NCBI GenBank assembly: GCA_963751595.1
Contig: CAVVVC010000001.1
Coordinates: 744,001-808,000, forward strand
Reading direction: 5' to 3'
DNA from: JAHEGP01 sp963751595
GTDB taxonomy: Bacteria; Pseudomonadota; Gammaproteobacteria; Pseudomonadales; JAHEGP01
Length of the DNA stretch: 64,000 nucleotides
This document shows, piece after piece, positions 44,978 through 53,840 of this stretch. A program made the position numbers and the translations under genes. The notes beneath the pieces were generated by a model. The model ran no database searches and had not been told where the DNA came from. It worked only from the letters and a program-made list of their open reading frames with translations. Numbering within the stretch: the stretch's first letter is position 1; every line of letters starts with the position of its first letter.

Positions 44978-46996
44978 ATGAAAGCCTCCCCCGAGCAAGC
45001 CATCCAGCGCCTGCGCGATCAAATAGACCGCTACAACTATCACTACCATGTGCTTGACGATCCCCTGGTCTCGGACGCCGAGTACGATCGCATGTTCGCC
45101 GCTTTGCAGCAGTTGGAGGCGGAAAACCCCGAATTGATTTGTGCCACCTCACCGACCCAGCGCGTGGGCGAGGTGCCCCTCGGCGCCTTTTCCCAGGTCG
45201 AGCACCAGCTACCGATGCTGTCGTTGAATAATGCTTTTAGCGACGAGGAGATGGCGGCCTTCGATAACCGCGTGCGGGAGCGTCTGGAGCTGACCACACC
45301 CGTAACCTATACCTGCGAACCCAAGCTCGATGGCATCGCGGTAAGCCTGATATACCGCGGGGGGAGCCTTGAACGTGCCGCCACCCGGGGAGACGGCTCC
45401 ACCGGCGAGGACATTACAGCTAATGTCCGGACCATAGGCTCGGTACCACTGCGGTTAATGGGAAGCGGGTTTCCGGCCATGCTCGAGGTGCGGGGTGAAG
45501 TGTACATGCCCCGGGCCGGGTTCGAGCAGGTCAATGCGAGGGCCAGGGAAGCGGGGGACAAATCCTTTGTGAACCCCCGCAATGCCGCCGCCGGCAGCCT
45601 GCGCCAGCTCGACGCGAAGATTACCGCTCAACGCCCCCTGGAATTCTGCAGCTACGGCGTCGGTAGCATGGAGGATGGCGAGCTGCCCGCTCGCCACAGT
45701 GAGATCATGAACCTGTTACGCACCTGGGGGCTCTTGACCAGTCGGGAGTCTGCGCTGGCCGTGGGTCTGGACGAATGCCTGGCCTATTACCGGTCTCTAG
45801 CCGGCCGGCGGGATGATCTGAGCTATGATATTGATGGCATCGTCTATAAGGTCGATAGCATCGCCCAACAGCAACGGCTTGGCCAGGTATCCCGTGCCCC
45901 CCGCTGGGCGATTGCCTACAAGTTTCCGGCCCAGGAGGAGTCAACCCGGGTGTTGGATGTGGAATACCAGGTGGGTAGAACCGGGGCCATTACCCCGGTG
46001 GCGCGTTTGGAGCCGGTTTTCGTTGGCGGCGTAACGGTCAGCAACGCCACCTTACACAATTTTGACGAGATCGAACGCCTTGGGCTGCGGATCGGTGATC
46101 AGGTTATCGTGCGACGGGCCGGCGACGTCATCCCCCAGATCGTTCGGGTGCAACTGGACGGGCGCCCGGACAACGCCCGCGAAGTCACAGTGCCCGGGCG
46201 CTGCCCGATCTGCCAATCTCCGGTGGAGCGGATCGAGGGCGAGGCCGCGCTGCGTTGCACCGGTGGCTTGTTCTGCTCTGCTCAGCAAAAGCAGTCCATC
46301 AAGCACTTTGTGGCGCGCAGGGCCATGGACATCGACGGGCTTGGGGACAAACTGGTAGATCAACTGGTCGATCGCGGCCTGGTTCGAAACGTGGCCGACA
46401 TCTACCGCCTGGATCGACCCGAATTGTTGCAGCTGGAGCGCAGTGGTGAAAAGTCGGTCGACAAACTGCTGGCCGCCATCGAGGCCAGCAAAGCGACCAG
46501 CCTGCCGCGGTTCCTGTTTGCGTTGGGAATTCGCGAAGTAGGGGAGGCAACCGCTCTCGCCCTGTATCGTTACTTCGGCAAGCTTGAAGCCGTGATCGCA
46601 GCGAACGCCGAAACGCTGCAGCAGGTGCCTGATGTCGGTCCGGTGGTGGCCCAGCACATCGAGCGCTTTTTTGCCGCCCCCCATAATCTTGAGGTGATCA
46701 GCAAGCTGCAGGAGGAGGGCGTTCACTGGGAGGATGGTTTGGTCAGGGACGCTGATCTGCTGCCCCTGGACGGGAGAACTTTCGTGCTCACCGGCAGCCT
46801 CGAGGCGATGGCGCGGGATGAGGCCAAAGCCCGCCTGCAGAATCTGGGTGCCAGGGTCGCCGGTTCCGTCTCTGCAAAGACTACCGATCTGGTCGCCGGA
46901 CCGGGTGCGGGCGCCAAGCTGCGAAAAGCCGAGGAGCTTGGGGTGGCGGTAATGGATGAGCCCGGCTTGCTGGCACTGCTGGAGCGGTTCGAGTAG
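44978..46996 (+). CDS. ligA: NAD-dependent DNA ligase
   Basis: A 672-residue NAD-dependent ligase that seals nicks in replication and repair. The adenylated lysine is Lys116 in KLDG; the N-terminal Ia domain holds YNYHYHVLDDPLVSD. The OB fold, a four-cysteine zinc finger near residues 408-430 (CPICQSP, CTGG, CSAQ), helix-hairpin-helix repeats and a C-terminal BRCT domain (about 594-672, DGRTFVLTGSLEAM) follow. It begins 5 bp after zipA. Confidence 0.97.
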   Translation: MKASPEQAIQRLRDQIDRYNYHYHVLDDPLVSDAEYDRMFAALQQLEAENPELICATSPTQRVGEVPLGAFSQVEHQLPMLSLNNAFSDEEMAAFDNRVRERLELTTPVTYTCEPKLDGIAVSLIYRGGSLERAATRGDGSTGEDITANVRTIGSVPLRLMGSGFPAMLEVRGEVYMPRAGFEQVNARAREAGDKSFVNPRNAAAGSLRQLDAKITAQRPLEFCSYGVGSMEDGELPARHSEIMNLLRTWGLLTSRESALAVGLDECLAYYRSLAGRRDDLSYDIDGIVYKVDSIAQQQRLGQVSRAPRWAIAYKFPAQEESTRVLDVEYQVGRTGAITPVARLEPVFVGGVTVSNATLHNFDEIERLGLRIGDQVIVRRAGDVIPQIVRVQLDGRPDNAREVTVPGRCPICQSPVERIEGEAALRCTGGLFCSAQQKQSIKHFVARRAMDIDGLGDKLVDQLVDRGLVRNVADIYRLDRPELLQLERSGEKSVDKLLAAIEASKATSLPRFLFALGIREVGEATALALYRYFGKLEAVIAANAETLQQVPDVGPVVAQHIERFFAAPHNLEVISKLQEEGVHWEDGLVRDADLLPLDGRTFVLTGSLEAMARDEAKARLQNLGARVAGSVSAKTTDLVAGPGAGAKLRKAEELGVAVMDEPGLLALLERFE

Positions 46997-47209
46997 CCCC
47001 GCTTCGACCGGCAGATGAACGCTCCGAAATCCGCAGCGCGGACTGCAAACGATTAGTTGCTGCAAAGAACCTCGCTTTATGATTAACTGAACAGCAGCAG
47101 AGTAGGCGGACTACCGGTACTTCACAGGTGCGCCGCTCGATAATAAAAATGCGATATGTCCTGGCACAGAGCTGGTATCGTTTTACTTCGAGTTCACCGG
47201 GGTGCCGTT
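46997..47209. other. Intergenic region before the 2-oxoacid oxidoreductase operon
   Basis: 213 bp with no gene seen. A GGGG stretch 8-10 bases before GTG 47210 is the likely ribosome site. An in-frame ATG at 47156 lacks one. No clear promoter boxes can be named. Confidence 0.4.
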
Positions 47210-48994
47210 GTGAAACCGACAGAAACGAAAGATCCTGAATACTTTCACCGCGTCGTCGACTGCCAGTGGGCCTGTCCTGCTCACACGCCGGTCCCCGAAT
47301 ACATCCGCCTGATTGCCGCCGGCAACTATACCGAAGCCTATATGGTGAACTGGCAGTCCAACGTTTTCCCGGGCATTCTGGGTCGTACCTGTGATCGCCC
47401 CTGCGAACCGGCCTGCCGCCGCGGGCGCCTGGGAGAGCAGGAGGAGGCGGTGGCTATCTGCCGATTGAAGCGAGTCGCCGCTGATCTCAAGGAGGATATC
47501 TCGGCACGCATCCCAGCCGCCCCCGAGGAAAAGAATGGCAAGAAAATTGCGCTTTTGGGTGCCGGCCCTGCGTCGCTGACCGTGGCCCGTGACCTGGCGC
47601 CACTGGGCTACCAATTGGAATTGTTTGACGAGCAGTTTGCCGCTGGTGGTTTCATGCGCAGCCAGATCCCTGCTTTTCGACTGCCGGAAAAGGTGCTGAA
47701 CGAGGAGCTGGGCTATATCCTCGGCATGGGAATCACCGCCCATTACAATCACCGCGTCAACAGCCTGCGGAGTTTACTGGAGCGTGATTACGACGCTGTT
47801 TTCATTGGCACTGGCGCGCCCCGGGGGCGGGACCTGCCGGATTTACCGGGTCGCCAGAGTGGCGCTGGCAACATCCATATCGGTATCGACTGGCTGGCGT
47901 CGGTGGCATTCGGTCATATCGACAGTATCGGGCCCAGGGTATTGGTGCTCGGTGGCGGGAATACCGCCATGGACTGTTGCCGCACCTCCCGGAGAATCGG
48001 GGGAACCGATGTCAGGGTGGTGGTGCGCAGCCCCTTCGGCGACATGAAAGCTTCCGCCTGGGAAAAAGACGATGCCATGGCCGAGGATATTCCCATCGTC
48101 GACAACCACGTTCCGCTGTCGTTCCAACTCCAGAACGGCAAGCTGGTGGGCATGACTTTCGATCGGGTCGAGGCCGTTTATGACCCTGCTGGCAAGCGCT
48201 CCCTGATATCCACAGGGGAAGCGCCGGTGCTGTTCGAGTGCACGGATGTCATTATTGCCATCGGCCAGGAAAATGCTTTTCCCTGGATCGAGCGCGACCT
48301 CGATATTGAATTCGATCAATGGGACATGCCAAGGATAGACCCGACCACGTTCCAGTCGACGAATGCCCGGGTGTTTTTCGGTGGTGATGCCGCTTTCGGC
48401 CCGGAAAATATCATCACCGCAGTGGCCCATGGGCACCAGGCGGCAGTGTCGATCCATCGCTTGTGCAACGATCAAGATGTTACCGACCGGTTACCACCGC
48501 GAACGACCCTCGTCAGCCAGAAGATGGGCCTCCACGAATGGATTTACGATAGCCCGGTCAGTGACGATCAGCGTTTCAGCGTACCCCAGGCGAGCAAGAA
48601 AAAGACGCTGAAAAATCGCCTCCTCGAAGTTGAACTCGGCTTTACCGCCACCCAGGCTTTCAACGAGGCACAGCGCTGTCTCAACTGCGATGCGCAGACG
48701 GTGTTTACCGAAACCCGGTGCATAGAATGCGATGCCTGCGTGGATGTGTGTCCCACGGATTGCCTGACGTTCACGGTTAACGCGGAGGAAGACGACCTGC
48801 GCCCGAAACTCACCATGGCGGCGAACAATCGCGAACAGCCCCTTTACGTATCAGCGGAACTTCCAACCCACCGGGTATTGGTAAAAGATGAAAACATTTG
48901 CCTGCATTGCGGGCTCTGTGCCGAGCGCTGTCCAACGGCGGCCTGGGATATGCAGAAGTTTCTGTACAACGTCAGCCTGGCTGAAGCGCTGTGA
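47210..48994 (+). CDS. GltD-like FAD/NAD(P)H oxidoreductase with fused two-cluster ferredoxin domain
   Basis: A 594-residue electron-transfer protein. The N-terminus has the GltD-type cysteine cluster (Cys18, 22, 61, 65, 69), followed by FAD-binding GAGPAS (117-122) and NAD(P)H-binding LGGGNTAMD (247-255). After about residue 485 comes an added ferredoxin segment with two classic [4Fe-4S] motifs: Cys504-507-510-514 and Cys564-567-570-574. E. coli GltD is 472 residues and lacks this tail. Its stop overlaps the start of the 2-oxoacid oxidoreductase alpha subunit by 4 bp, so it probably links NAD(P)H with that enzyme through its clusters. Start chosen at GTG 47210. Confidence 0.85.
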   Translation: MKPTETKDPEYFHRVVDCQWACPAHTPVPEYIRLIAAGNYTEAYMVNWQSNVFPGILGRTCDRPCEPACRRGRLGEQEEAVAICRLKRVAADLKEDISARIPAAPEEKNGKKIALLGAGPASLTVARDLAPLGYQLELFDEQFAAGGFMRSQIPAFRLPEKVLNEELGYILGMGITAHYNHRVNSLRSLLERDYDAVFIGTGAPRGRDLPDLPGRQSGAGNIHIGIDWLASVAFGHIDSIGPRVLVLGGGNTAMDCCRTSRRIGGTDVRVVVRSPFGDMKASAWEKDDAMAEDIPIVDNHVPLSFQLQNGKLVGMTFDRVEAVYDPAGKRSLISTGEAPVLFECTDVIIAIGQENAFPWIERDLDIEFDQWDMPRIDPTTFQSTNARVFFGGDAAFGPENIITAVAHGHQAAVSIHRLCNDQDVTDRLPPRTTLVSQKMGLHEWIYDSPVSDDQRFSVPQASKKKTLKNRLLEVELGFTATQAFNEAQRCLNCDAQTVFTETRCIECDACVDVCPTDCLTFTVNAEEDDLRPKLTMAANNREQPLYVSAELPTHRVLVKDENICLHCGLCAERCPTAAWDMQKFLYNVSLAEAL

Positions 48995-50841
48995 ACGCGC
49001 AGCCGATCGTCAACGACCTCGTTATTCGCTTTGCGAACGTCAACGGCACCGGTTCCGCCAGCGCCAACGGCCTGTTTGCCAAGGCAATTTTCCGCATGGG
49101 CATCCCGGTCAGCCCCAAGAATATTTTTCCCTCCAATATCCAGGGCCTGCCAACCTGGTACGAAGTACGGGTGTCCGAGCGGGGTTACCTCGGGCGCCGA
49201 GAGGGCGTCGATATCGTAGTCAGCGTGAACCCCCAGAGCCTGGCCCAGGACATCGGCTCGGTGCGGGCCGGCGGTTATTTTGTCTATGACAATACCAAAC
49301 CCCTCGACTTGAGATTGGAACGCAGCGATATCCAATTCATCGGCCTGCCCCTGACCCGCATTTGCCTCGAAGAGTTCAGTGATGCAAGGCAGCGCCTGCT
49401 GTTCAAGAATATGATTTATATCGGCGCCCTGGCGGCCCTGCTGGATATCGATTTCTCGGTCCTGAAGGACCTGGTTCACGACCAGTTCAAGGGCAAGGAA
49501 AAACTCATTGCGCCCAATCTGCACGCGCTGGAGCTGGGCTGCCAATACGCGCTGGAAAACTATGACTGCCCCCTCGAACTGCGTGTCGAAACCCGCGACC
49601 TGGTGGGTGACAGGATCATGACCGATGGCAATTCCGCCATTGGCCTGGGTGCCATCTATGCCGGCGCGACCGTGGCTGCCTGGTACCCGATTACGCCATC
49701 GACATCCATCGTCGATAGCTTCGACAAATACTGCCAGCGGCTGCGTATCGACGCCGGCAGCGGGGCCAAGAAATACGCCATCATCCAGGCTGAGGACGAG
49801 CTCGCAGCCATGGGCATGGTAATCGGGGCCAGTTGGAACGGTGCAAGGGCGTTTACCGCTACCAGCGGCCCCGGTGTTTCCCTGATGAGCGAATTTCTGG
49901 GGCTTGCTTACTTTGCCGAGGTCCCGGCGGTGCTGGTTGATGTGCAGCGGGCCGGGCCCTCCACCGGGATGCCCACCCGCACCCAGCAAAGCGATATCCT
50001 GGCCGCGGCCTATGCCTCCCACGGCGACACCCACCATGTGCTTCTGATTCCCGCGAGCCCCAAAGAGTGCTTCGACATGATGGCGGATGCCTTCGATCTT
50101 GCGGAGGGCTTGCAGACGCCGGTGATTGTGCTCACGGATCTGGACCTGGGTATGAACGACCATGTCTGTGACCCGTTGGCCTGGTCGGATGAGCGGCGCT
50201 ACAACCGCGGCAAGGTGCTGGGCGCCGAGGCATTGGAAGAAATAGAGCGTTACGGGCGTTACCTGGACGTCGATGGGGATGGCATCTGCTGGCGCACACT
50301 ACCGGGCACCCATCCCACGCGGGGCGCATTTTTCACCCGCGGCTCATCGAAAAACGAGTACGCAGCCTACACAGAAAGTGGCGAGGATTACGTCCGCAAT
50401 ATGGATCGTCTGCTGCGAAAGTGGGAAACGGCCAAATCCATGGTGCCAGAGCCGGTTTTGTATCCGCTGGCGGAAACCTGCCAAATTGGCGTCATCTTTT
50501 TTGGAACCAGTACCGCTTCAACGCTGGAAGCTATCGAATATCTGGAAGAGGAAGAATCGATCAGGGTAGAGGGCCTGCGGTTGCGTGCATTGCCCTTTGG
50601 TGAGGCGGTTTTGCGCTTTATCAATGACCATGAGCAGGTGTTCCTGGTGGAGCAGAACCGTGATGCCCAGATGCGGACTCTGCTGGTCAACGAACTCGGC
50701 CTGGCTCCACAACGGCTCCACTCCATTTTGCATTACGATGGCATGCCGATCACCGCCCGCTATATCCAGCGGGCGATCCAGTCGGAGCTTGCCTCCCAGG
50801 GCCTTGAACCCATCGGCCGCCTTGCCCAGGGGGGACTATGA
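48991..50841 (+). CDS. korA: 2-oxoacid:ferredoxin oxidoreductase, fused gamma-alpha subunit
   Basis: A 616-residue subunit of a KorAB-type thiamine-diphosphate enzyme that converts a 2-oxoacid, CoA and oxidised ferredoxin to acyl-CoA, CO2 and reduced ferredoxin, or the reverse. Residues 1-190 are the gamma domain (GTGSASANGLFAKAI near 19); residues 205-616 the alpha domain, with YPITPSTS at 232-239 and TSGPGVSLMSEF. GTG 48991 overlaps the preceding stop. The substrate (2-oxoglutarate, pyruvate or branched-chain) is not fixed by motifs visible to me. The beta subunit follows with a 4-bp overlap. Confidence 0.9.
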   Translation: MNAQPIVNDLVIRFANVNGTGSASANGLFAKAIFRMGIPVSPKNIFPSNIQGLPTWYEVRVSERGYLGRREGVDIVVSVNPQSLAQDIGSVRAGGYFVYDNTKPLDLRLERSDIQFIGLPLTRICLEEFSDARQRLLFKNMIYIGALAALLDIDFSVLKDLVHDQFKGKEKLIAPNLHALELGCQYALENYDCPLELRVETRDLVGDRIMTDGNSAIGLGAIYAGATVAAWYPITPSTSIVDSFDKYCQRLRIDAGSGAKKYAIIQAEDELAAMGMVIGASWNGARAFTATSGPGVSLMSEFLGLAYFAEVPAVLVDVQRAGPSTGMPTRTQQSDILAAAYASHGDTHHVLLIPASPKECFDMMADAFDLAEGLQTPVIVLTDLDLGMNDHVCDPLAWSDERRYNRGKVLGAEALEEIERYGRYLDVDGDGICWRTLPGTHPTRGAFFTRGSSKNEYAAYTESGEDYVRNMDRLLRKWETAKSMVPEPVLYPLAETCQIGVIFFGTSTASTLEAIEYLEEEESIRVEGLRLRALPFGEAVLRFINDHEQVFLVEQNRDAQMRTLLVNELGLAPQRLHSILHYDGMPITARYIQRAIQSELASQGLEPIGRLAQGGL

Positions 50842-51890
50842 CCTACCTGAGACCATCGTTTGCCCATCCGGACTTGCCCCGCAACGAATTGGGATATACC
50901 CGTAAGGATTATGAAAGCGCATTGTCCACCCTCTGCGCCGGTTGTGGGCATGATTCCATCAGCGCTGCGGTCGTCCAGGCCTGTCACGAAATGTCGATCG
51001 AGCCCCACAAGGTCGCCAAGGTGTCCGGTATAGGCTGCTCCTCGAAGACGCCGACCTACTTTCTTGGCAACTCCCACGGCTTTAATTCTGTGCACGGCCG
51101 CATGCCCGCCGTAGCAACCGGTGCCGCCGCGGCGAATCTCGACCTTACCTATATCGGCGTCTCGGGTGACGGCGACTCGGCATCTATCGGCATCGGGCAG
51201 TTTGTCCATGCGGTGCGCCGTAACGTCAATATGCTCTATCTGGTCGAAAACAATGGCTGTTATGGCCTTACCAAGGGGCAGGATTCCGCCACCGCCGAGG
51301 TGGGTTCGAAAAGCAAAGCCGGCAGGGTCAACCTGCTCGAGCCCATCGACCTGGTATCGATGGCCCTGGAATTGGGCGCGGGCTTCGTGGCGCGCAGCTT
51401 CTCCGGCGACAAGGCCCAGCTGGTGCCGCTGATCAAGGCGGCCATCGCCCACCGGGGCTTTGCCCTGATCGATGTGATTTCGCCCTGTGTTACGTTCAAC
51501 AATAACCCGGGCTCGACCAAGAGCTATGACTACGTGCGCGAACACATGGAGACCACCGGGTATTTTGACTTCGTACCAATGCACCAGGAAATCACGGCGC
51601 AGTATCCACCGGGGTCCAGCAGGGAAATCACTCTCCATGACGGCTCATCGGTGCACCTGCACAAACTGGACGACGCTCTGGACCCGCTGGACAGGCGCTC
51701 GGCGCTGCATGCCCTGGAGGAGTACAAGGCGAACGGTAAAATCCTTACCGGGCTGATTTTCATGGATGAGGACAGCCAGGACATGCACCAGCTCATGAAC
51801 ACCTGCAACAAACCCCTGAATCAATTGGCGGAAGAGGATTTGTGCCCCGGCAATCGAGTGCTGCAGGATATCAACGATTCACTGCGCTAG
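50838..51890 (+). CDS. korB: 2-oxoacid:ferredoxin oxidoreductase, beta subunit
   Basis: A 350-residue beta subunit. The thiamine diphosphate motif GDGDSASIG begins at residue 110 and ends with ENNGCYGLTKGQ near 137-148. Four cysteines (33, 36, 67, 217) are those that hold the catalytic [4Fe-4S] cluster in this family, so the enzyme is complete. The pair lacks the separate ferredoxin-like delta subunit of PFOR-type enzymes; the flavoprotein two genes upstream carries ferredoxin clusters instead. Overlap of 4 bp with the alpha gene. Confidence 0.92.
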   Translation: MTYLRPSFAHPDLPRNELGYTRKDYESALSTLCAGCGHDSISAAVVQACHEMSIEPHKVAKVSGIGCSSKTPTYFLGNSHGFNSVHGRMPAVATGAAAANLDLTYIGVSGDGDSASIGIGQFVHAVRRNVNMLYLVENNGCYGLTKGQDSATAEVGSKSKAGRVNLLEPIDLVSMALELGAGFVARSFSGDKAQLVPLIKAAIAHRGFALIDVISPCVTFNNNPGSTKSYDYVREHMETTGYFDFVPMHQEITAQYPPGSSREITLHDGSSVHLHKLDDALDPLDRRSALHALEEYKANGKILTGLIFMDEDSQDMHQLMNTCNKPLNQLAEEDLCPGNRVLQDINDSLR

Positions 51891-51967
51891 GGTCCTCGGT
51901 CTGTCGCCACCATAGCCCGGTTTCAGCGATGGATCTGTCTGCGTTCTGCAACCCAGCCATCTGCGGT

Positions 51968-51973
51968 TATACT
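51968..51973 (+). promoter_or_regulatory. Candidate -10 box upstream of the VanZ-like gene
   Basis: TATACT sits 31 bp upstream of ATG 52005, with a weak -35 region. It supports separate transcription from the korAB operon and a start at 52005 rather than the in-frame TTG at 51981. Confidence 0.4.
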
Positions 51974-52004
51974 GTGCCGTTTGGTTGTGGACATCAAACC
52001 CCTA

Positions 52005-52370
52005 ATGACAATGACGACCCCCTACCGTGTTGTTTTCTGTGCGGCACTGGTGAGCATTTACCTGTTGGCGATGTTGCCGGGCGAATCGCTCCCCCCGGTG
52101 CAACTATGGGACAAGCTGCAACATGCCGGCGCATTTTTCGTGCTCGCGCTGCTGATGGGGCAGGGCTGGCCACGCGCATCGGTGTGGCGCGTGCAATTAC
52201 CCTGCGTGTTTGGCTTCGGCGTTTTGATTGAACTGTCCCAGGCCATGGTGCCCTATCGGGAAGCCTCGATAGCGGATTTACTGGCCAACGCCAGCGGCCT
52301 GCTGCTCTACCTCGGCGCGGCCGGGTTGGGCAAAGTGCTCACCGGTAACGGCGGTGCCAGAGAGGTATGA
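52005..52370 (+). CDS. VanZ-like small membrane protein
   Basis: A 121-residue protein with four hydrophobic segments and the VanZ-family block WDKLQHAGAFFVLALL near residue 36 and a central IELSQAMVPYREASIADLLANASG. VanZ-like proteins are of unclear function outside teicoplanin resistance clusters; resistance should not be assumed. The start could be ATG 52005 or ATG 52011. Its end overlaps the flavodoxin-like gene by 4 bp. Confidence 0.8.
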   Translation: MTMTTPYRVVFCAALVSIYLLAMLPGESLPPVQLWDKLQHAGAFFVLALLMGQGWPRASVWRVQLPCVFGFGVLIELSQAMVPYREASIADLLANASGLLLYLGAAGLGKVLTGNGGAREV

Positions 52371-52822
52371 AGGAACTACTGATCATTTATCACAGCCAGT
52401 CCGGCAATACCGAGCAACTGGCGCAGGCCGCCTTTGCCGGCGCCCGGCGCGAGCCCGAGGTCCGTACCCGGCTCAAGCGGGCCCAGGATGCGGGTCTTGG
52501 TGACTTGCTCCAGGCCGATGCCCTGCTCATTGGCAGCCCGGAAAACTTTGGTGCCATGGCTGGGGCGGTAAAGGACTTTTTCGATCGAACGTTTTACCCG
52601 GCGCAGGAGCATGGTCTCAATCTGCCCTATGCGCTATTTATCAGTGCGGGCAACGACGGCTCAGGAGCGATCCGGCAGATCGAGCGGATCGTGGTAGGTT
52701 ATCCCATGAAGAAAGTGGCCGAGCCCGTGCTCTGCGTTGGCGAGGCGGATGATGCCCTACTGCAAGCCTGTGACGAACTGGGCCAGGCGATGGCGGCGGG
52801 TCTGGCACTTGGGATTTATTGA
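52367..52822 (+). CDS. Flavodoxin-fold NAD(P)H/FMN oxidoreductase family protein
   Basis: A 151-residue flavodoxin-like protein. The FMN phosphate loop IIYHSQSGNTEQLA is at residues 5-18, and the second loop IGSPENFGAMAGAVKDFFDR near 56-75 is typical of this fold. It may carry electrons or act as a quinone reductase. It is translationally coupled to the VanZ-like gene and convergent with the LysR gene. Confidence 0.85.
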   Translation: MKELLIIYHSQSGNTEQLAQAAFAGARREPEVRTRLKRAQDAGLGDLLQADALLIGSPENFGAMAGAVKDFFDRTFYPAQEHGLNLPYALFISAGNDGSGAIRQIERIVVGYPMKKVAEPVLCVGEADDALLQACDELGQAMAAGLALGIY

Positions 52823-52847
52823 CCTGTCCCGGTGACCATCACACCGA

Positions 52848-53744
52848 TCACTCCCGGGCCTGCCACCCCCGGTGCTCGGTATCCAGCAGGGCGATGAACG
52901 CCCTTGCGGCATTGGACAGGGAATGTTTTCGATGCACGATATACCCCAGTTGCCGGCTCAGGGCCGGCCCCTGCACGTCGAGATCAACCAGGCTGCTATC
53001 GAGCATACTGCGGGGCAGGACACTCCAACCCAGGCCCACGTTGACCATCATCTTGATCGTTTCCAGGTAATTGCTCGTCATCAGGGTATCCAGGGCTTGT
53101 CCCTGACTCTGAAACAGTTGCTTGACGATCTGGCCAGTGTAGGTGTCGAGGCCGGGGAGAACATTAGCGTAGTTTGACAGGTCACCCAATGTTGGCTGGG
53201 GGCCGTCGCACAGGGGGTGCTCCGGGCCAGCCACAAAAACCAGCGGGTCCGGCCAGACGCAGCGCGCATCGATATTGGCCGCCTCAGCCGGTGCCAGGGT
53301 GATGACCGCCAGTTCAATGTCACCCCGAAGCACCGCTTCGTGGGCTTTTTCTGAGTCCGTGAAACTGATATTCAGCCGTACCTGGGGGTACCGGTCGAGG
53401 AATGCTCGCAGTACCGGGGGCAGGTGGTGGAGGCCGATATGGTGACTGGTTGCCAGCTTGAGACTGCCGGAGACAGACGTCGCCAGGTCGCGCACATCCT
53501 GCTCGGCAAGGCTGATCTGACGCACAATTCTCCGCGCATGCTGCAGCAGGCGCTCCCCGGCCTGGGTTGGTCTGGCCCGGCGTCCAACACGGTCGAACAG
53601 GGCAGTGTCGAGTTCGCCCTCCAGTACAGCGATGCGCTTGCTGATCGCGGGCTGGGTAAGATGCAAGGCCTGGGCAGCGGCAGAAAAAGAGCCACTCTCG
53701 GCGACGGCAATAAATGCGCGAAGGTTTTGAATGTCCATAATCAT
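52848..53744 (-). CDS. LysR-family regulator, divergent from leuC
   Basis: A 298-residue LysR regulator: helix-turn-helix at about residues 5-65 (NLRAFIAVAESGSFSAAAQALHLTQPAISKRI) and a two-lobe effector domain. It is divergent from leuC with 96 bp between, which contain a TTCTATAGAA palindrome. In P. aeruginosa a LysR gene sits at the same place, so control of leucine genes is plausible but unproven. ATG 53744 and ATG 53738 (MDIQNL) are both possible; the second is the more family-like. Confidence 0.88.
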   Translation of the reverse strand: MIMDIQNLRAFIAVAESGSFSAAAQALHLTQPAISKRIAVLEGELDTALFDRVGRRARPTQAGERLLQHARRIVRQISLAEQDVRDLATSVSGSLKLATSHHIGLHHLPPVLRAFLDRYPQVRLNISFTDSEKAHEAVLRGDIELAVITLAPAEAANIDARCVWPDPLVFVAGPEHPLCDGPQPTLGDLSNYANVLPGLDTYTGQIVKQLFQSQGQALDTLMTSNYLETIKMMVNVGLGWSVLPRSMLDSSLVDLDVQGPALSRQLGYIVHRKHSLSNAARAFIALLDTEHRGWQARE

Positions 53745-53745
53745 A

Positions 53746-53755
53746 TTCTATAGAA
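53746..53755. promoter_or_regulatory. TTCTATAGAA palindrome, possible LysR operator
   Basis: A perfect 10-bp palindrome directly upstream of the LysR start. It lies where autorepressing LysR proteins often bind, between their own gene and the divergent target. Assignment rests on position and symmetry only. Confidence 0.35.
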
Positions 53756-53773
53756 AAAATAAATAATATGAAT

Positions 53774-53802
53774 TTGTTTTATTTTAGGCAAAAAATTACA
53801 AT
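53774..53802 (+). promoter_or_regulatory. Candidate sigma-70 promoter of leuC
   Basis: TTGTTT and TACAAT are 17 bp apart; the -10 box ends 38 bp before the leuC ATG, in an AT-rich stretch. I see no leader peptide with Leu codons between them, so classic leucine attenuation is unlikely. Confidence 0.5.
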
Positions 53803-53840
53803 GGGTCACGTTTGCAATAAAAGCGCCACGAGGTCCCGGC

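Noticed and set aside
52005..52370. Glycopeptide resistance gene vanZ
   Set aside because: Only the general VanZ-like membrane fold is present; no other resistance gene is nearby and Gram-negative VanZ-like proteins are common.
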